Assembly: GCA_944326155.1 (NCBI GenBank)
Contig: CALVCV010000008.1
Location: 1-58,274 of the forward strand
Source: an uncultured Bacilli bacterium
GTDB lineage: Bacteria > Bacillota_I > Bacilli_A > ML615J-28 > CAG-313
DNA: 58,274 nt
Direction of reading: 5' to 3'
Shown: positions 34,154 to 43,849 of the stretch, one piece after another
Layout: every line of letters starts with the position of its first letter
Numbering within the stretch: position 1 is the stretch's first letter
The notes under the pieces: generated by a model
Told to the model about the DNA's origin: nothing
The model's input: the letters and a program-made list of their open reading frames with translations, nothing else
Database searches by the model: none
Program-made: the position numbers and the translations under genes

Positions 34154-36757
34154 ATGGATAAATTAATTGATAATTTAGAAAATCTTGAATTGCAAATTCA
34201 AAAAACAAGGAAAGCGCAAAAGATTTTTTCAACGTATAGTCAAGAAAGAGTAGATCAAATTTTTAGAGCAGCGGCAATTGCTGCAAATCAAAATCGCATA
34301 TTACTTGCTAAAATGGCTGTTGAAGAAACAGGAATGGGCGTTATCGAAGATAAAGTAATAAAAAATCATTTTGCAAGTGAATATATATATAATGCATATA
34401 GAAATACTTTAACGTGTGGAATAATTGAAGAGGATACAACTTATGGTATTAAGAAGGTTGCTGAACCAATTGGAATTATTGCGGCTGTTATTCCTACAAC
34501 AAACCCAACTTCAACTGCTATTTTTAAAACTTTATTAGCACTTAAAACTCGAAATGGCATTATTATTAGTCCCCACCCAAGAGCTAAAAAATCTACTATT
34601 GCAGCAGCAAAAATTGTACTTGATGCAGCTATAAAAGCAGGGGCACCTAAAGATATTATTGGATGGATAGATATTCCTACTTTAGAAATGACTAATATGG
34701 TTATGCGTGAAGCTGATATTATTCTTGCAACAGGAGGCCCAGGTATGGTAAAAGCGGCTTATTCTAGTGGTAAGCCTGCTTTAGGTGTTGGTTCTGGAAA
34801 TACACCTGCTGTTATTGATACAAGTGCAGATATTGTCCTTGCTGTGAATTCTATTATTCATTCAAAAACTTTTGATAATGGTATGATTTGTGCATCTGAA
34901 CAATCCGTTATTGTTTTAGATGAAATTTATGATCAAGTCAAAGAAGAGTTTAACAAACGAGGTTGCTATTTTTTAGATGAAGAACAAATAGATAAAGTTA
35001 GAAAAACAATAATTATTAATGGATCATTGAATGCGAAAATTGTTGGTCAAACTGCTATGACAATTGCCAAATTGTCTAATATTGAGGTGCCATCTAATAC
35101 TAAAATTTTAATTGGTGAAGTGGAAAAATATGATTTAAGCGAAGAGTTTGCTCATGAAAAATTATCACCAGTACTAGCAATGTATCATGCTAAAACTTTT
35201 GATGAAGCAATGACGAAAGCAGAATGTTTGATTGCGGATGGCGGATATGGACACACTTCATCGATATTTATTAATCAAGCAAAAGAAATTACACGATTAA
35301 CGCAATTCTATAATCGAATGAAAACTTGTAGAATTTTGGTTAATACACCTGCTTCACAAGGTGGTATAGGTGATTTATACAATTTTAAACTTGCACCATC
35401 GCTTACACTTGGTTGTGGCTCTTGGGGTGGAAATAGTGTAAGTGAAAATGTAGGTGTAAAGCACTTACTCAATATTAAAACAGTAGCAGAAAGAAGGGAA
35501 AATATGCTATGGTTTAGAGTTCCACAAAAAGTATACATCAAAAAAGGATGTTTGCCAGTTGCGCTTGACGAATTAAAACAAGTATATAACAAACAAAGAG
35601 TTTGTGTTGTAACTGATAGCTTTTTATATAAAAATGGATATACTAAAGCTGTTACAGATAAATTAGATGAACTTGGTATTGTCCATACAACATTCTATGA
35701 TGTTGCTCCTGACCCTTCTTTGGCTAGTGCTAAAGAAGGTGCAAAAGTTTTAAATAATTTTGAACCTGATGCAATTATTGCTATTGGTGGTGGTTCGGCA
35801 ATGGATGCGGCTAAAATTATGTGGGTATTATATGAACATCCTGAAGTAGATTTTTTTGATATGGCAATGCGTTTTAGCGATATTAGAAAAAGAATTTATA
35901 CTTTCCCTAAAATGGGTGAGAAGGCTATGTTCATTGCTATTCCAACAACTTCTGGGACAGGATCAGAAGTTACGCCTTTTGCTGTAATTACAGATGAGAC
36001 AACAGGCATTAAATATCCACTTGCTGATTATGAGTTATTACCTAATATGGCCATTGTTGATGTTAATTTAATGATGAATGCACCTAAAGGATTAACCGCA
36101 TCTTCTGGTATTGATGCTGTAACTCATGCAATTGAGGCTTATGCATCTATGATGGCTACTGAATATACTGATGGTCTTGCAAAAGAAGCATTAAAAATAA
36201 TTTTTGAATATTTACCAAGAGCTTATGAATATGGGACAACTGATGTACAAGCAAGAGAAAAAATGGCTAATGCTGCAACAATGGCAGGAATGGCATTTGC
36301 AAATGCTTTTTTAGGTGTATGTCATTCTATGGCACACAAACTTGGGGCGTTCCATCATTTACCTCATGGTATTGCAAATGCTTTGATGATTAATGAAGTC
36401 ATCCGCTTTAATAGTGCAGAAGTACCAACAAAGATGGGAACATTCCCACAATATGGTTATCCACATACCCTTGAAAGATATGCAGAAATTGCGGATTATC
36501 TTGGTTTAAAAGGAAAAACCAATGAAGAAAAAGTAAACCAATTAATGAAAGAAATTAATAAATTAAAAGCAACTATTGGTATTAAAAATACAATTAAAGA
36601 TTATGGAATAGATGAACAGGATTTTTTAAGTAGTTTAGATGAAATGGTCGAACAAGCATTTGATGACCAATGTACGGGTGCAAATCCTAGATATCCATTA
36701 ATGAGTGAAATAAAAGAAATGTATTTAAATGCATATTATGGAAAAGGAGAAAAATAA
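34154..36757 (+). CDS. adhE: Bifunctional aldehyde-alcohol dehydrogenase
   Basis: The 867-aa fusion has an N-terminal CoA-acylating acetaldehyde dehydrogenase (about residues 1-440) with the catalytic Cys in the NGMICASEQS segment, and a C-terminal iron-dependent alcohol dehydrogenase with IGGGSAMDAAK, TTSGTGSEVTPFAVI and the metal-binding CHSMAHKLGAFHHLPHG region. It reduces acetyl-CoA to ethanol with two NADH. AdhE usually forms spirosome filaments. AGGAGAATAAAT precedes the ATG. Confidence 0.97.
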   Translation: MDKLIDNLENLELQIQKTRKAQKIFSTYSQERVDQIFRAAAIAANQNRILLAKMAVEETGMGVIEDKVIKNHFASEYIYNAYRNTLTCGIIEEDTTYGIKKVAEPIGIIAAVIPTTNPTSTAIFKTLLALKTRNGIIISPHPRAKKSTIAAAKIVLDAAIKAGAPKDIIGWIDIPTLEMTNMVMREADIILATGGPGMVKAAYSSGKPALGVGSGNTPAVIDTSADIVLAVNSIIHSKTFDNGMICASEQSVIVLDEIYDQVKEEFNKRGCYFLDEEQIDKVRKTIIINGSLNAKIVGQTAMTIAKLSNIEVPSNTKILIGEVEKYDLSEEFAHEKLSPVLAMYHAKTFDEAMTKAECLIADGGYGHTSSIFINQAKEITRLTQFYNRMKTCRILVNTPASQGGIGDLYNFKLAPSLTLGCGSWGGNSVSENVGVKHLLNIKTVAERRENMLWFRVPQKVYIKKGCLPVALDELKQVYNKQRVCVVTDSFLYKNGYTKAVTDKLDELGIVHTTFYDVAPDPSLASAKEGAKVLNNFEPDAIIAIGGGSAMDAAKIMWVLYEHPEVDFFDMAMRFSDIRKRIYTFPKMGEKAMFIAIPTTSGTGSEVTPFAVITDETTGIKYPLADYELLPNMAIVDVNLMMNAPKGLTASSGIDAVTHAIEAYASMMATEYTDGLAKEALKIIFEYLPRAYEYGTTDVQAREKMANAATMAGMAFANAFLGVCHSMAHKLGAFHHLPHGIANALMINEVIRFNSAEVPTKMGTFPQYGYPHTLERYAEIADYLGLKGKTNEEKVNQLMKEINKLKATIGIKNTIKDYGIDEQDFLSSLDEMVEQAFDDQCTGANPRYPLMSEIKEMYLNAYYGKGEK

Positions 36758-36758
36758 T

Positions 36759-37508
36759 ATGAATTTAGAACGTGTTATAGCAGTTAGAAATTCTAAAACA
36801 ATATATCGTGATGGTGAAAAAGTAATTAAAGTTTTTGACAAAGAATATTCAAAAGTTGATGTTTTAAATGAAGCACTAAACCAAGCAATTGTTGAAACTT
36901 TAGGATTAAATATTCCTAAGATTTATTCAGTTGAAACAGTAGAGGGCAAATGGGCAATTGTATCTGAATTTATTAAAGGCACAACACTTGCTGATTTGAT
37001 GAAATCTAATCCAGAGAGAAAACAAGAATATTTAGAAATATTTGTTAATCTTCAACTTTCAATGCATAAAATTAAAGCATATAATTTAAAAAAATTAAAA
37101 GATAAAATGAATGCTAAAATAAATCAAACAGAATTAGATGCAACGACTCGTTATGAACTTCATACTAGACTTGAAGGCATGCCAAAACACAATAAATTAT
37201 GCCATGGTGATTTTAATCCTTCTAATATTATTGTTAAAAATGATGGCACTTTATATATCTTGGATTGGAGTCATGCTACTCAAGGTAACGCTTCAGCTGA
37301 TGTCGCTAGAACATATTTGCTATTTTGGTTAAATGATGATTCAGAAGGGGCCAATCAGTATTTAGATTTATATTGTCAAAAAAGTGGTGTGAATAAAAAG
37401 TATATTCAATCTTGGCTTCCAATTGTTGCTGCTTCGCAGTCAGTTAAAGGGCACAAAAAAGAACGTGAACTTTTGTTATCATGGGTTAGTGTTGTAGATT
37501 ATGAGTAA
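36759..37508 (+). CDS. APH/choline-kinase-like phosphotransferase
   Basis: The 249-aa protein has the kinase-like fold: a short N-lobe with the AIVSEFIKGTTL hinge, the catalytic loop LCHGDFNPSNII (Asp as base) and the metal motif ILDWSHAT in place of the DFG-like I-D-W/F-x-x-A. Such kinases sit beside hydrogenase genes in other fermenters, but their substrate is not known. The ATG lies 2 nt after the adhE stop with AAAAGGAGA upstream; the ATG at 36729 is inside adhE and unlikely. Confidence 0.82.
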   Translation: MNLERVIAVRNSKTIYRDGEKVIKVFDKEYSKVDVLNEALNQAIVETLGLNIPKIYSVETVEGKWAIVSEFIKGTTLADLMKSNPERKQEYLEIFVNLQLSMHKIKAYNLKKLKDKMNAKINQTELDATTRYELHTRLEGMPKHNKLCHGDFNPSNIIVKNDGTLYILDWSHATQGNASADVARTYLLFWLNDDSEGANQYLDLYCQKSGVNKKYIQSWLPIVAASQSVKGHKKERELLLSWVSVVDYE

Positions 37509-37524
37509 ATAAAGGAGATAATTT

Positions 37525-37764
37525 ATGAAAAAAGTAGTTGTATGTATTGGTAGTTCATGTCATTTAAAAGGTTCAAGACAAGTGGTGGAAGAATTACAAC
37601 GCTTAATTAGCCAGTATGATTTAAAAGAAGAAGTTGAACTAGCAGGGACATTTTGTATGGGAAATTGTCAAAATGGAGTTTCTGTTAAAGTAAATGATGC
37701 GTTATTTTCTGTATCTCCACAAACAGTTGAAGAATTTTTTATGAAAGAAATATTAAATAAATAA
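37525..37764 (+). CDS. Thioredoxin-like [2Fe-2S] ferredoxin (NuoE-like), copy 1
   Basis: The 79-aa protein has CIGSSCHLKGS near the N-terminus (C-x4-C) and FCMGNCQNGV (C-x3-C) in the second half, which is the four-Cys site of thioredoxin-like [2Fe-2S] ferredoxins and of NuoE/HydC subunits. It should pass electrons to or from the hydrogenases encoded downstream. Only the ferredoxin fold is present; the long N-terminal helical part of NuoE is missing. Confidence 0.88.
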   Translation: MKKVVVCIGSSCHLKGSRQVVEELQRLISQYDLKEEVELAGTFCMGNCQNGVSVKVNDALFSVSPQTVEEFFMKEILNK

Positions 37765-37775
37765 GGAATTGTATT

Positions 37776-38021
37776 ATGAAAATCCAAATATGTATTGGTA
37801 GTTCATGCCATTTAAAAGACTCAAGAGAATTAATCGAATTATTTCAAAAAAGTATTAAAGAAAATAATTTAGAAAATCAAGTAGCGCTTATGGGTTCATT
37901 TTGTATGGGAAAATGTAGCAATGATGGTGTTAGTGTTCGATTTGATGAGGGTGAGGTATGTAGTATTACCAAAGAAAACTTTTACAAAAATTTTTATGAA
38001 AAAGTTATTAAACGTGTATAG
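37776..38021 (+). CDS. Thioredoxin-like [2Fe-2S] ferredoxin (NuoE-like), copy 2
   Basis: The 81-aa paralog of the previous gene has the same CIGSSCHLKDS and FCMGKCSNDGV sites. The two differ through most of the remaining sequence, so the duplication is not recent. They may serve different partners, for example the catalytic and the sensory hydrogenase. Spacing is 11 nt to the upstream copy and 9 nt to the next ATG. Confidence 0.87.
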   Translation: MKIQICIGSSCHLKDSRELIELFQKSIKENNLENQVALMGSFCMGKCSNDGVSVRFDEGEVCSITKENFYKNFYEKVIKRV

Positions 38022-38030
38022 GTGAAGAAT

Positions 38031-39707
38031 ATGCCTGAATTTTTAAAATTAAAAAAATCAAATTGTAAAAATTGTTATAAATGTATTCGTCATTGTCCTG
38101 TAAAATCGATTAAATTTTCAGGTGATCAAGCGCATATTGTTAATAATGAATGTATTTTGTGTGGACAATGTTTCGTGGTATGTCCGCAAAATGCTAAAGA
38201 AATAGCCAATGACGTGGAAAAAGTTAAAGTAATGATTATGAACAATGAGCCTGTTGTTGTTAGTTTAGCTCCTTCTTTTATTGCCAACTATGATGGTGTA
38301 GGTATCGAACAAATGGAAAGTGCCCTAAAACAATTAGGATTTGCAAGTGTTGAAGAAACAGCAATTGGTGCAACTATTGTCAAAACGCAATATAATGAAA
38401 TTTTAAAATCACATCGTCAAAATATTTTGATTTCATCTTGTTGTCATTCGATTAATTTATTAATACAAAAATACTTTCCAAATATGTTAAAATATCTTGC
38501 AAATGTGAAATCACCAATGCAAGCACATGCCTTAGATATTAAAAAAAGAATACCAAACGCAAAAGTTGTTTTTATCGGTCCTTGTGTTGCAAAAAAAGAC
38601 GAAGCTGATCATTATACAGGAATTGTTGATGCGGTATTAACATATGAAGAACTTACCGAGTGGCTAAAGGAAAAAGGAATTACTTTAGAAAAAGGAATTA
38701 AGTATGAAGAAAAAAGTAAAGCACGGCTTTTTCCAACTACTGGAGGTATCATTAAAACAATGGGTCCTAGTGTTGATGGGTATAAATATATTGCAATTGA
38801 TGGCGTAGAAAATTGTATTGCAGCTCTAAAAGATATTGAAAATGGTCTCCTTGACAATTGTTTTATTGAAATGTCTTCTTGTGTAGGTAGTTGTATAGGT
38901 GGTCCGGTTATGGAAAAATATCATCGCTCCCCTATTAGAGACTATTGCTCTGTGGTTAATTATGCTGGTGATAAAGATTTTGATGTGGAAATGTTAGATG
39001 AATATAGTGTTTCTAAGAATTTTGAATATATTGCAAGAAAATTAGAAACACCAAGTGAGGAAGAAATTCGTGTCATTTTAAGACAAATGGGCAAAATGCG
39101 TCCATCTGATGAATTAAACTGTGGATCTTGTGGATATGATACATGTCGTGAAAAGGCTATTGCTATTATTCAAGGTAAAGCAGCTATTTCAATGTGTCTT
39201 CCTTTCTTAAAAGAAAGAGCAGAAAGTTTTTATAAAAATATTATGGATAATACGCCAGATGGTATTTTAGTATTAAATGAAGATTTAGAAGTCCAACAAA
39301 TTAATGATGCAGCTAAGAAAATTATGAATATTAAATATGATTCTGATGTTTTAGGTGAACAAGTGATTAGAATTCTTGATCCTAATCCATTCTTACAATG
39401 TAAATTAGGAAATAGGAATATTATCAATGAAAAAATTTATCTTGCGGAATACAACAAATATATTGAACGTTCCATCATTAATGATAAAAATTACCGTATT
39501 ATTATTTGTTTTATGCGTGATGTAACTGATGAAGTAATTGCTAAGGAGAAAAAAGAAGCAATTAGTGCTCAGACGATTGAAATTACTGATCGTGTAGTAG
39601 ATAAACAAATGCGTATTGTTCAAGAAATTGCATCACTTTTAGGTGAAACAGCGGCGGAAACTAAAACAGCTTTATATAAGTTAAAGGAGTCTATTAAAGA
39701 TGAATAA
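38031..39707 (+). CDS. Sensory-type [FeFe] hydrogenase with PAS domain (HydS-like)
   Basis: The 558-aa protein has two [4Fe-4S] ferredoxin sites (CKNCYKCIRHCP and CILCGQCFVVCP). A hydrogenase H-cluster domain follows with all four Cys ligands: SSCCHSI, FIGPCVAKK and EMSSCVGSCIGG. A CGSCGYDTC...C four-Cys motif (about residue 370) and a PAS domain (about 405-500) come next, then a helical tail. This architecture matches group C sensory hydrogenases, which are thought to sense H2 and signal through an adjacent phosphatase. The next gene is indeed a PP2C phosphatase, overlapping by 8 nt. The ATG at 38031 follows AGGTGAAG. Confidence 0.88.
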   Translation: MPEFLKLKKSNCKNCYKCIRHCPVKSIKFSGDQAHIVNNECILCGQCFVVCPQNAKEIANDVEKVKVMIMNNEPVVVSLAPSFIANYDGVGIEQMESALKQLGFASVEETAIGATIVKTQYNEILKSHRQNILISSCCHSINLLIQKYFPNMLKYLANVKSPMQAHALDIKKRIPNAKVVFIGPCVAKKDEADHYTGIVDAVLTYEELTEWLKEKGITLEKGIKYEEKSKARLFPTTGGIIKTMGPSVDGYKYIAIDGVENCIAALKDIENGLLDNCFIEMSSCVGSCIGGPVMEKYHRSPIRDYCSVVNYAGDKDFDVEMLDEYSVSKNFEYIARKLETPSEEEIRVILRQMGKMRPSDELNCGSCGYDTCREKAIAIIQGKAAISMCLPFLKERAESFYKNIMDNTPDGILVLNEDLEVQQINDAAKKIMNIKYDSDVLGEQVIRILDPNPFLQCKLGNRNIINEKIYLAEYNKYIERSIINDKNYRIIICFMRDVTDEVIAKEKKEAISAQTIEITDRVVDKQMRIVQEIASLLGETAAETKTALYKLKESIKDE

Positions 39708-40872
39708 TTTATGTACAGATATTGGTTATCAAAGTTTAAACAAATATGGTGAACAATTATGTGGTGATCATATTGATATTATTGACCAAGAAGATGGTAC
39801 AAAAATTATTGTTTTGGCAGACGGCCTTGGTAGTGGGGTAAAAGCGAGCATTCTTTCAACACTAACATCAAAGATTATTTCTACGATGATATCAAATGGT
39901 ATTTCTATTGAAGAATGTGTTGCTACTATTGCCGCAACCCTTCCCGTATGTTCTATTAGGAAGGTGGCATATTCTACTTTTACGATTTTAAAAATTTCAC
40001 CTACAAATGAAGCAGAGGTTATTGAATACGATAATCCTGGTATTATTTTGATTAGAAATGGGGAAAATATTGAACTTTCTAAGACGGAATTAAATATTGG
40101 TGGAAAAAAGATATATAAATCAAAAGTTCGTCTTTTTGAAGATGATGTATTTATTATGATTAGTGATGGTTGTATATATGCTGGTGTTGGTAAAACATTA
40201 AATTTTGGTTGGAAAAGAGAAGAAATTATTGATACAATGAAGGTTCTACCTGAGGCTGGGTATACTGCAAAAACCATGACAAAAATTTTGCTTGATGAGT
40301 GTAATAAATTATATGAAGAAAAGCCTGGTGATGATACTACTGCTTGTGTAGTAAGAATTAGGAAAAGAGAACCAATGAATCTTTTGTTTGGTCCTCCAAG
40401 TAATCGTGATGATTGTGATAAAATGATGTCGCTTTTCTTTTCTAAAGAAGGGAAACACATTATTTGTGGTGGGACTACTTCATCGATTGCCGCAAAATAT
40501 TTAGGAAAGCCAATTATTCCATCATTAAATTATAGTGACCCTAAAATTCCACCTACTGCTGAAATTGAAGGTGTTGATTTGGTTACAGAAGGGGTTATCA
40601 CCATTAATCGAGTATTAGAATATGCAAAAGATTATTTAGCAAACAATGAATCTTATGTAAATTGGTGTTATAAGAAAGATGGTGCTTCTTTAATTGCTAG
40701 ACTTTTATTTGAAGAAGCAACTGATATTAATTTTTTTGTTGGTCGTGCAATTAATCCTGCCCATCAAAATCCTAATTTACCAATTAATTTTAGCATTAAG
40801 ATGCAACTTGTTAATGAGTTAACAAATTGCCTAAAACAAATGGGCAAAAATATAAAAGTAAGTTATTTTTAG
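39700..40872 (+). CDS. SpoIIE-type PP2C serine phosphatase
   Basis: The 390-aa protein has the PP2C/SpoIIE metal-binding motifs VLADGLGSG (about residue 37-45), MISDGC and PGDDTT, so the active site is complete. The C-terminal ~150 residues are extra and unrecognised. It has no sensor domain of its own; the overlap with the PAS-bearing sensory hydrogenase gene suggests that the two proteins form the sensing and output halves of one signalling device. The phosphoprotein target (perhaps an anti-anti-sigma or a kinase-regulated transcription factor) is not in this window. Confidence 0.87.
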   Translation: MNNLCTDIGYQSLNKYGEQLCGDHIDIIDQEDGTKIIVLADGLGSGVKASILSTLTSKIISTMISNGISIEECVATIAATLPVCSIRKVAYSTFTILKISPTNEAEVIEYDNPGIILIRNGENIELSKTELNIGGKKIYKSKVRLFEDDVFIMISDGCIYAGVGKTLNFGWKREEIIDTMKVLPEAGYTAKTMTKILLDECNKLYEEKPGDDTTACVVRIRKREPMNLLFGPPSNRDDCDKMMSLFFSKEGKHIICGGTTSSIAAKYLGKPIIPSLNYSDPKIPPTAEIEGVDLVTEGVITINRVLEYAKDYLANNESYVNWCYKKDGASLIARLLFEEATDINFFVGRAINPAHQNPNLPINFSIKMQLVNELTNCLKQMGKNIKVSYF

Positions 40873-40880
40873 AGGTAAAT

Positions 40881-42314
40881 ATGAAGAAGTTTGACACACA
40901 AGTTCAATATTTGAAATATAAAGTATTAAGGGAAGTTGCAAGAAAAGCTTGGAATGATACATTATATGATAAACTATTAGATATACCTAAAATTATTATT
41001 CCTGGTCCTGAACCTACTACTAGATGTTGTATATATAAAGAAAGAGCCATCGTTGAAGAAAGAATGAAACTTGCTATGGGTGGCAATCCCAATAATCCTA
41101 ATGTGATTGAAGTTATCAACATTGCTTGTGATGAATGTCCGGTAGCAGGATATGAGATTACTGATGTGTGTAGAGGATGCCTTGCCCATCGCTGTCAAGA
41201 TGCATGTAAAAAAGATGCTATTTATTTTGATCATAATCAAAAAGCTCATATTGATAAAACAAAATGTGTAGAGTGCGGAAAATGCTCAGAAGCCTGTCCT
41301 TATGGTGCAATTGCCAATTTCAAAAGACCATGTGAAAAAGCCTGTAAGGTAAAAGCAATTTCAATGAGTGAAACAAAAGCTGCACAAATTGATAATTCAA
41401 AATGTATAGCATGTGGGGCTTGTGTATATCAATGTCCTTTTGGTGCTATTATGGATAAATCTTATATTTTAAATGTGATTGATCTCATTAAAAAGAGCCA
41501 AAATAATGAAAAGTATAAAGTATACGCAGTAGTCGCACCATCAATTTCTAGTCAGTTTATTCATGCTAAACTTGGACAAGTCATTTCAGGAATTAAAGAA
41601 TTAGGTTTTTTTACTGTTGTTGAAGCAGCATTAGGTGCAGATATGGTTGCCTATAAGGAATCAAAAGAATTGACCGAAAAGGGTTTTTTAACAAGTTCTT
41701 GTTGCCCTGCTTTTGTAATGTATATTAAAAAAAGTTTTCCCAAACTTGTAGGTCATATATCTCATAATTTGTCACCTGCGGCTGAAATTGCTAAATATAT
41801 CAAAGAAACTGATCCAACTTCAAAAGTAATTTTTATCGGCCCTTGTACGGCTAAAAAAGCTGAATTTTTGCAAGAAGAACAAAAAAAATATATTGATTCT
41901 GTCTTAACTTTTGAAGAATTACAAGCTTTATTTGATAGCAAAGATTTAGATATTTATTCGTTATCAGAAGATGTTTTAGATAATGCTTCATATTATGGTA
42001 GAATTTTTGCAAGAAGTGGTGGATTAAGTGATGCAGTCAAACAAGCCTTAAAAGAACAAGGTCTTGCAGAATTTGAGTTAAAACCAGTAGTTTGTAATGG
42101 TATTGAACAATGTAAGATGGCATTATTAAAAGTGGGGAAGGTTGACATTGGTAACTTCATTGAAGGTATGGCTTGTGTAGGCGGTTGTATTGGTGGTGCT
42201 GGATGCTTAACACATGGAGAGAAGAATAAAGATGAAGTTGATAAATATGGTATGGAAGCTTATGAAAAAACGATTAGTAGTGCAATTTCAATGATTAAAA
42301 ATATTAACAATTAA
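40881..42314 (+). CDS. hydA: Catalytic [FeFe] hydrogenase, group B type
   Basis: The 477-aa protein has a Cys-rich N-terminus (CDECPVAGYEITDVCRGC and later), at least two [4Fe-4S] ferredoxin motifs (CVECGKCSEACP and CIACGACVYQCP), and the H-cluster domain with TSSCCPAF, FIGPCTAKKAE and EGMACVGGCIGG. These give the four H-cluster Cys and the proton-transfer Cys. It reduces protons to H2 with ferredoxin electrons. Maturases HydE/F/G are not in the window. The ATG at 40881 follows AGAGGT; the ORF extension to 40827 lies inside the phosphatase gene. Last gene of the unit. Confidence 0.92.
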   Translation: MKKFDTQVQYLKYKVLREVARKAWNDTLYDKLLDIPKIIIPGPEPTTRCCIYKERAIVEERMKLAMGGNPNNPNVIEVINIACDECPVAGYEITDVCRGCLAHRCQDACKKDAIYFDHNQKAHIDKTKCVECGKCSEACPYGAIANFKRPCEKACKVKAISMSETKAAQIDNSKCIACGACVYQCPFGAIMDKSYILNVIDLIKKSQNNEKYKVYAVVAPSISSQFIHAKLGQVISGIKELGFFTVVEAALGADMVAYKESKELTEKGFLTSSCCPAFVMYIKKSFPKLVGHISHNLSPAAEIAKYIKETDPTSKVIFIGPCTAKKAEFLQEEQKKYIDSVLTFEELQALFDSKDLDIYSLSEDVLDNASYYGRIFARSGGLSDAVKQALKEQGLAEFELKPVVCNGIEQCKMALLKVGKVDIGNFIEGMACVGGCIGGAGCLTHGEKNKDEVDKYGMEAYEKTISSAISMIKNINN

Positions 42315-42330
42315 AATAATTATTAAAATA

Positions 42331-42370
42331 AAAAATACCTATATGTTAATTTAACTTACAGGTATTTTTT
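42331..42370 (+). terminator. Terminator of the rex-hydA operon
   Basis: AAAATACCT pairs with AGGTATTTT, followed by T. Confidence 0.8.
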
Positions 42371-42404
42371 AAATGGAGAAAGTATAATAAAAGGTAAAGT
42401 ATTT

Positions 42405-43778
42405 ATGAGAAAATTTATTGGTGATAGAAAGTTTTATCGATTATTATTTGCCATTGTTATACCAATTGTCTTGCAACAATTTATTACGCAATTTGTAAGT
42501 CTTTTGGATAATTTAATGGTAGGTCAAGTGGGTAGTAGTGAAATGACTGGTGTATCACTAGCCAATCAAATTCTATTTGTCTTTAATCTTGGTATTTTTG
42601 GTAGTTTATCAGGAGCATCCATTTTTGCTACCCAATATTTTGGAGCAAAAGATAAAGAAGGCTATCAAGAGACATTTCGTTTTAAATGGTTGTTAGGACT
42701 TGTTATTTTTGCAATTACAACTATTATTTTTATTATTTTTAATAAACAACTAATTAATTTTTTTATTAATACTCAAGAAGGGGAATATTCCAATCCTGAG
42801 GTGGTTTTAGAAAGTGGTAGAACATATCTTTTGATAATGCTAATTGGTAATTTACCTTTTATTATAAAAGAAATTTATGCAACCTCATTAAGAGAAATGA
42901 AAGAAACTTTTATACCAATGCTTAGTGGCATCATTGCCATTGTGGTGAATTTATTTTTAAATTATTTACTTATTTTTGGTAAATGGGGCTTTCCTAAACT
43001 TGGTATAAGTGGAGCTGCTCTTGCAACAGTAGTGAGTCGCTTTGCTGAATTATTGTTAGTTTATATTTATATAAAAATTAAAAAAACTAAATTTACTTAT
43101 TTTATAGGTGTTTATAAAAAAATTTTATCTTTTCAATCGGTAAAAAGATTTTTGCCTAAGACGCTTTTGCTTTTATCTAATGAAGTTTTATGGTCTTTAG
43201 CTCTAACGTTAATTCTTAGTTGCTACGCTTTAAGAGGACTAGATTATGTAGCTTCATTTAATATATGTAATACGGTTACAAATGTTTTTTTAACTGTTGG
43301 TACTTCTCTTGGTAATGCTACAGCAATTATTCTTGGTAATAAACTTGGCGCAAAAGATAGTAGTGATGCAAAAGCATCTAGTTATCGCATTTTAGCATTT
43401 TCAATTATTGTTACTATTGTTTTTTCTTTCATTATGATAGGAAGTAGTTTCATTCTTCCTAATATATATAAAACCAGTGAAAATATTAAGGAAGTAGCTA
43501 GAAATCTAATAATCATTGGAGCAATTTTCTTGCCAATTCATGCATTTAATACATGTTGTTATTTTGTTTTAAGAGCAGGTGGTAGAATAGTTTTAACAAT
43601 TTTGTTTGATAGTGTTTTTGTATTAATAGTAAGGTTACCACTTGCGTTTATTCTTTCAAAATATACAACTATGTCTATTTATATTGTTTATGCAATTGTA
43701 GATGGAATAGATTTTATTGAAACCTTTGTTGGATATATTCTAATTGATAAAGGTATTTGGTTAAAAGCGATTATATAA
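42405..43778 (+). CDS. MATE-family multidrug exporter
   Basis: The 457-aa protein has 12 predicted spans in two homologous halves. The N-terminal QQFITQFVSLLDNLMVGQVG block (VSLLDNLMVGQ) and the second-half repeat (GNATAIILGNKLGAKD) are typical of NorM/DinF-like MatE exporters, which use Na+ or H+ gradients. Substrate unknown. It stands alone between the hydrogenase terminator and the tRNA-Gly promoter. Confidence 0.9.
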   Translation: MRKFIGDRKFYRLLFAIVIPIVLQQFITQFVSLLDNLMVGQVGSSEMTGVSLANQILFVFNLGIFGSLSGASIFATQYFGAKDKEGYQETFRFKWLLGLVIFAITTIIFIIFNKQLINFFINTQEGEYSNPEVVLESGRTYLLIMLIGNLPFIIKEIYATSLREMKETFIPMLSGIIAIVVNLFLNYLLIFGKWGFPKLGISGAALATVVSRFAELLLVYIYIKIKKTKFTYFIGVYKKILSFQSVKRFLPKTLLLLSNEVLWSLALTLILSCYALRGLDYVASFNICNTVTNVFLTVGTSLGNATAIILGNKLGAKDSSDAKASSYRILAFSIIVTIVFSFIMIGSSFILPNIYKTSENIKEVARNLIIIGAIFLPIHAFNTCCYFVLRAGGRIVLTILFDSVFVLIVRLPLAFILSKYTTMSIYIVYAIVDGIDFIETFVGYILIDKGIWLKAII

Positions 43779-43804
43779 TGCGTATAAAATTGTTATCAAA
43801 ATAT

Positions 43805-43833
43805 TTGCATTAATAGGATAATTTTGCTATAAT
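43805..43833 (+). promoter_or_regulatory. tRNA-Gly promoter
   Basis: TTGCAT, 17 nt, TATAAT with extended TGC, 16 nt before the mature tRNA 5' end. Confidence 0.8.
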
Positions 43834-43849
43834 ATTAATGCAAATTGAT

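Noticed and set aside
39768-40460. 230-codon open frame on the minus strand inside the PP2C phosphatase gene
   Set aside because: It lies wholly antisense to a gene with intact catalytic motifs, has no ribosome-binding site and its product is low-complexity; a shadow frame. The same holds for the frame at 12934-13518 (minus) inside the antiporter gene.
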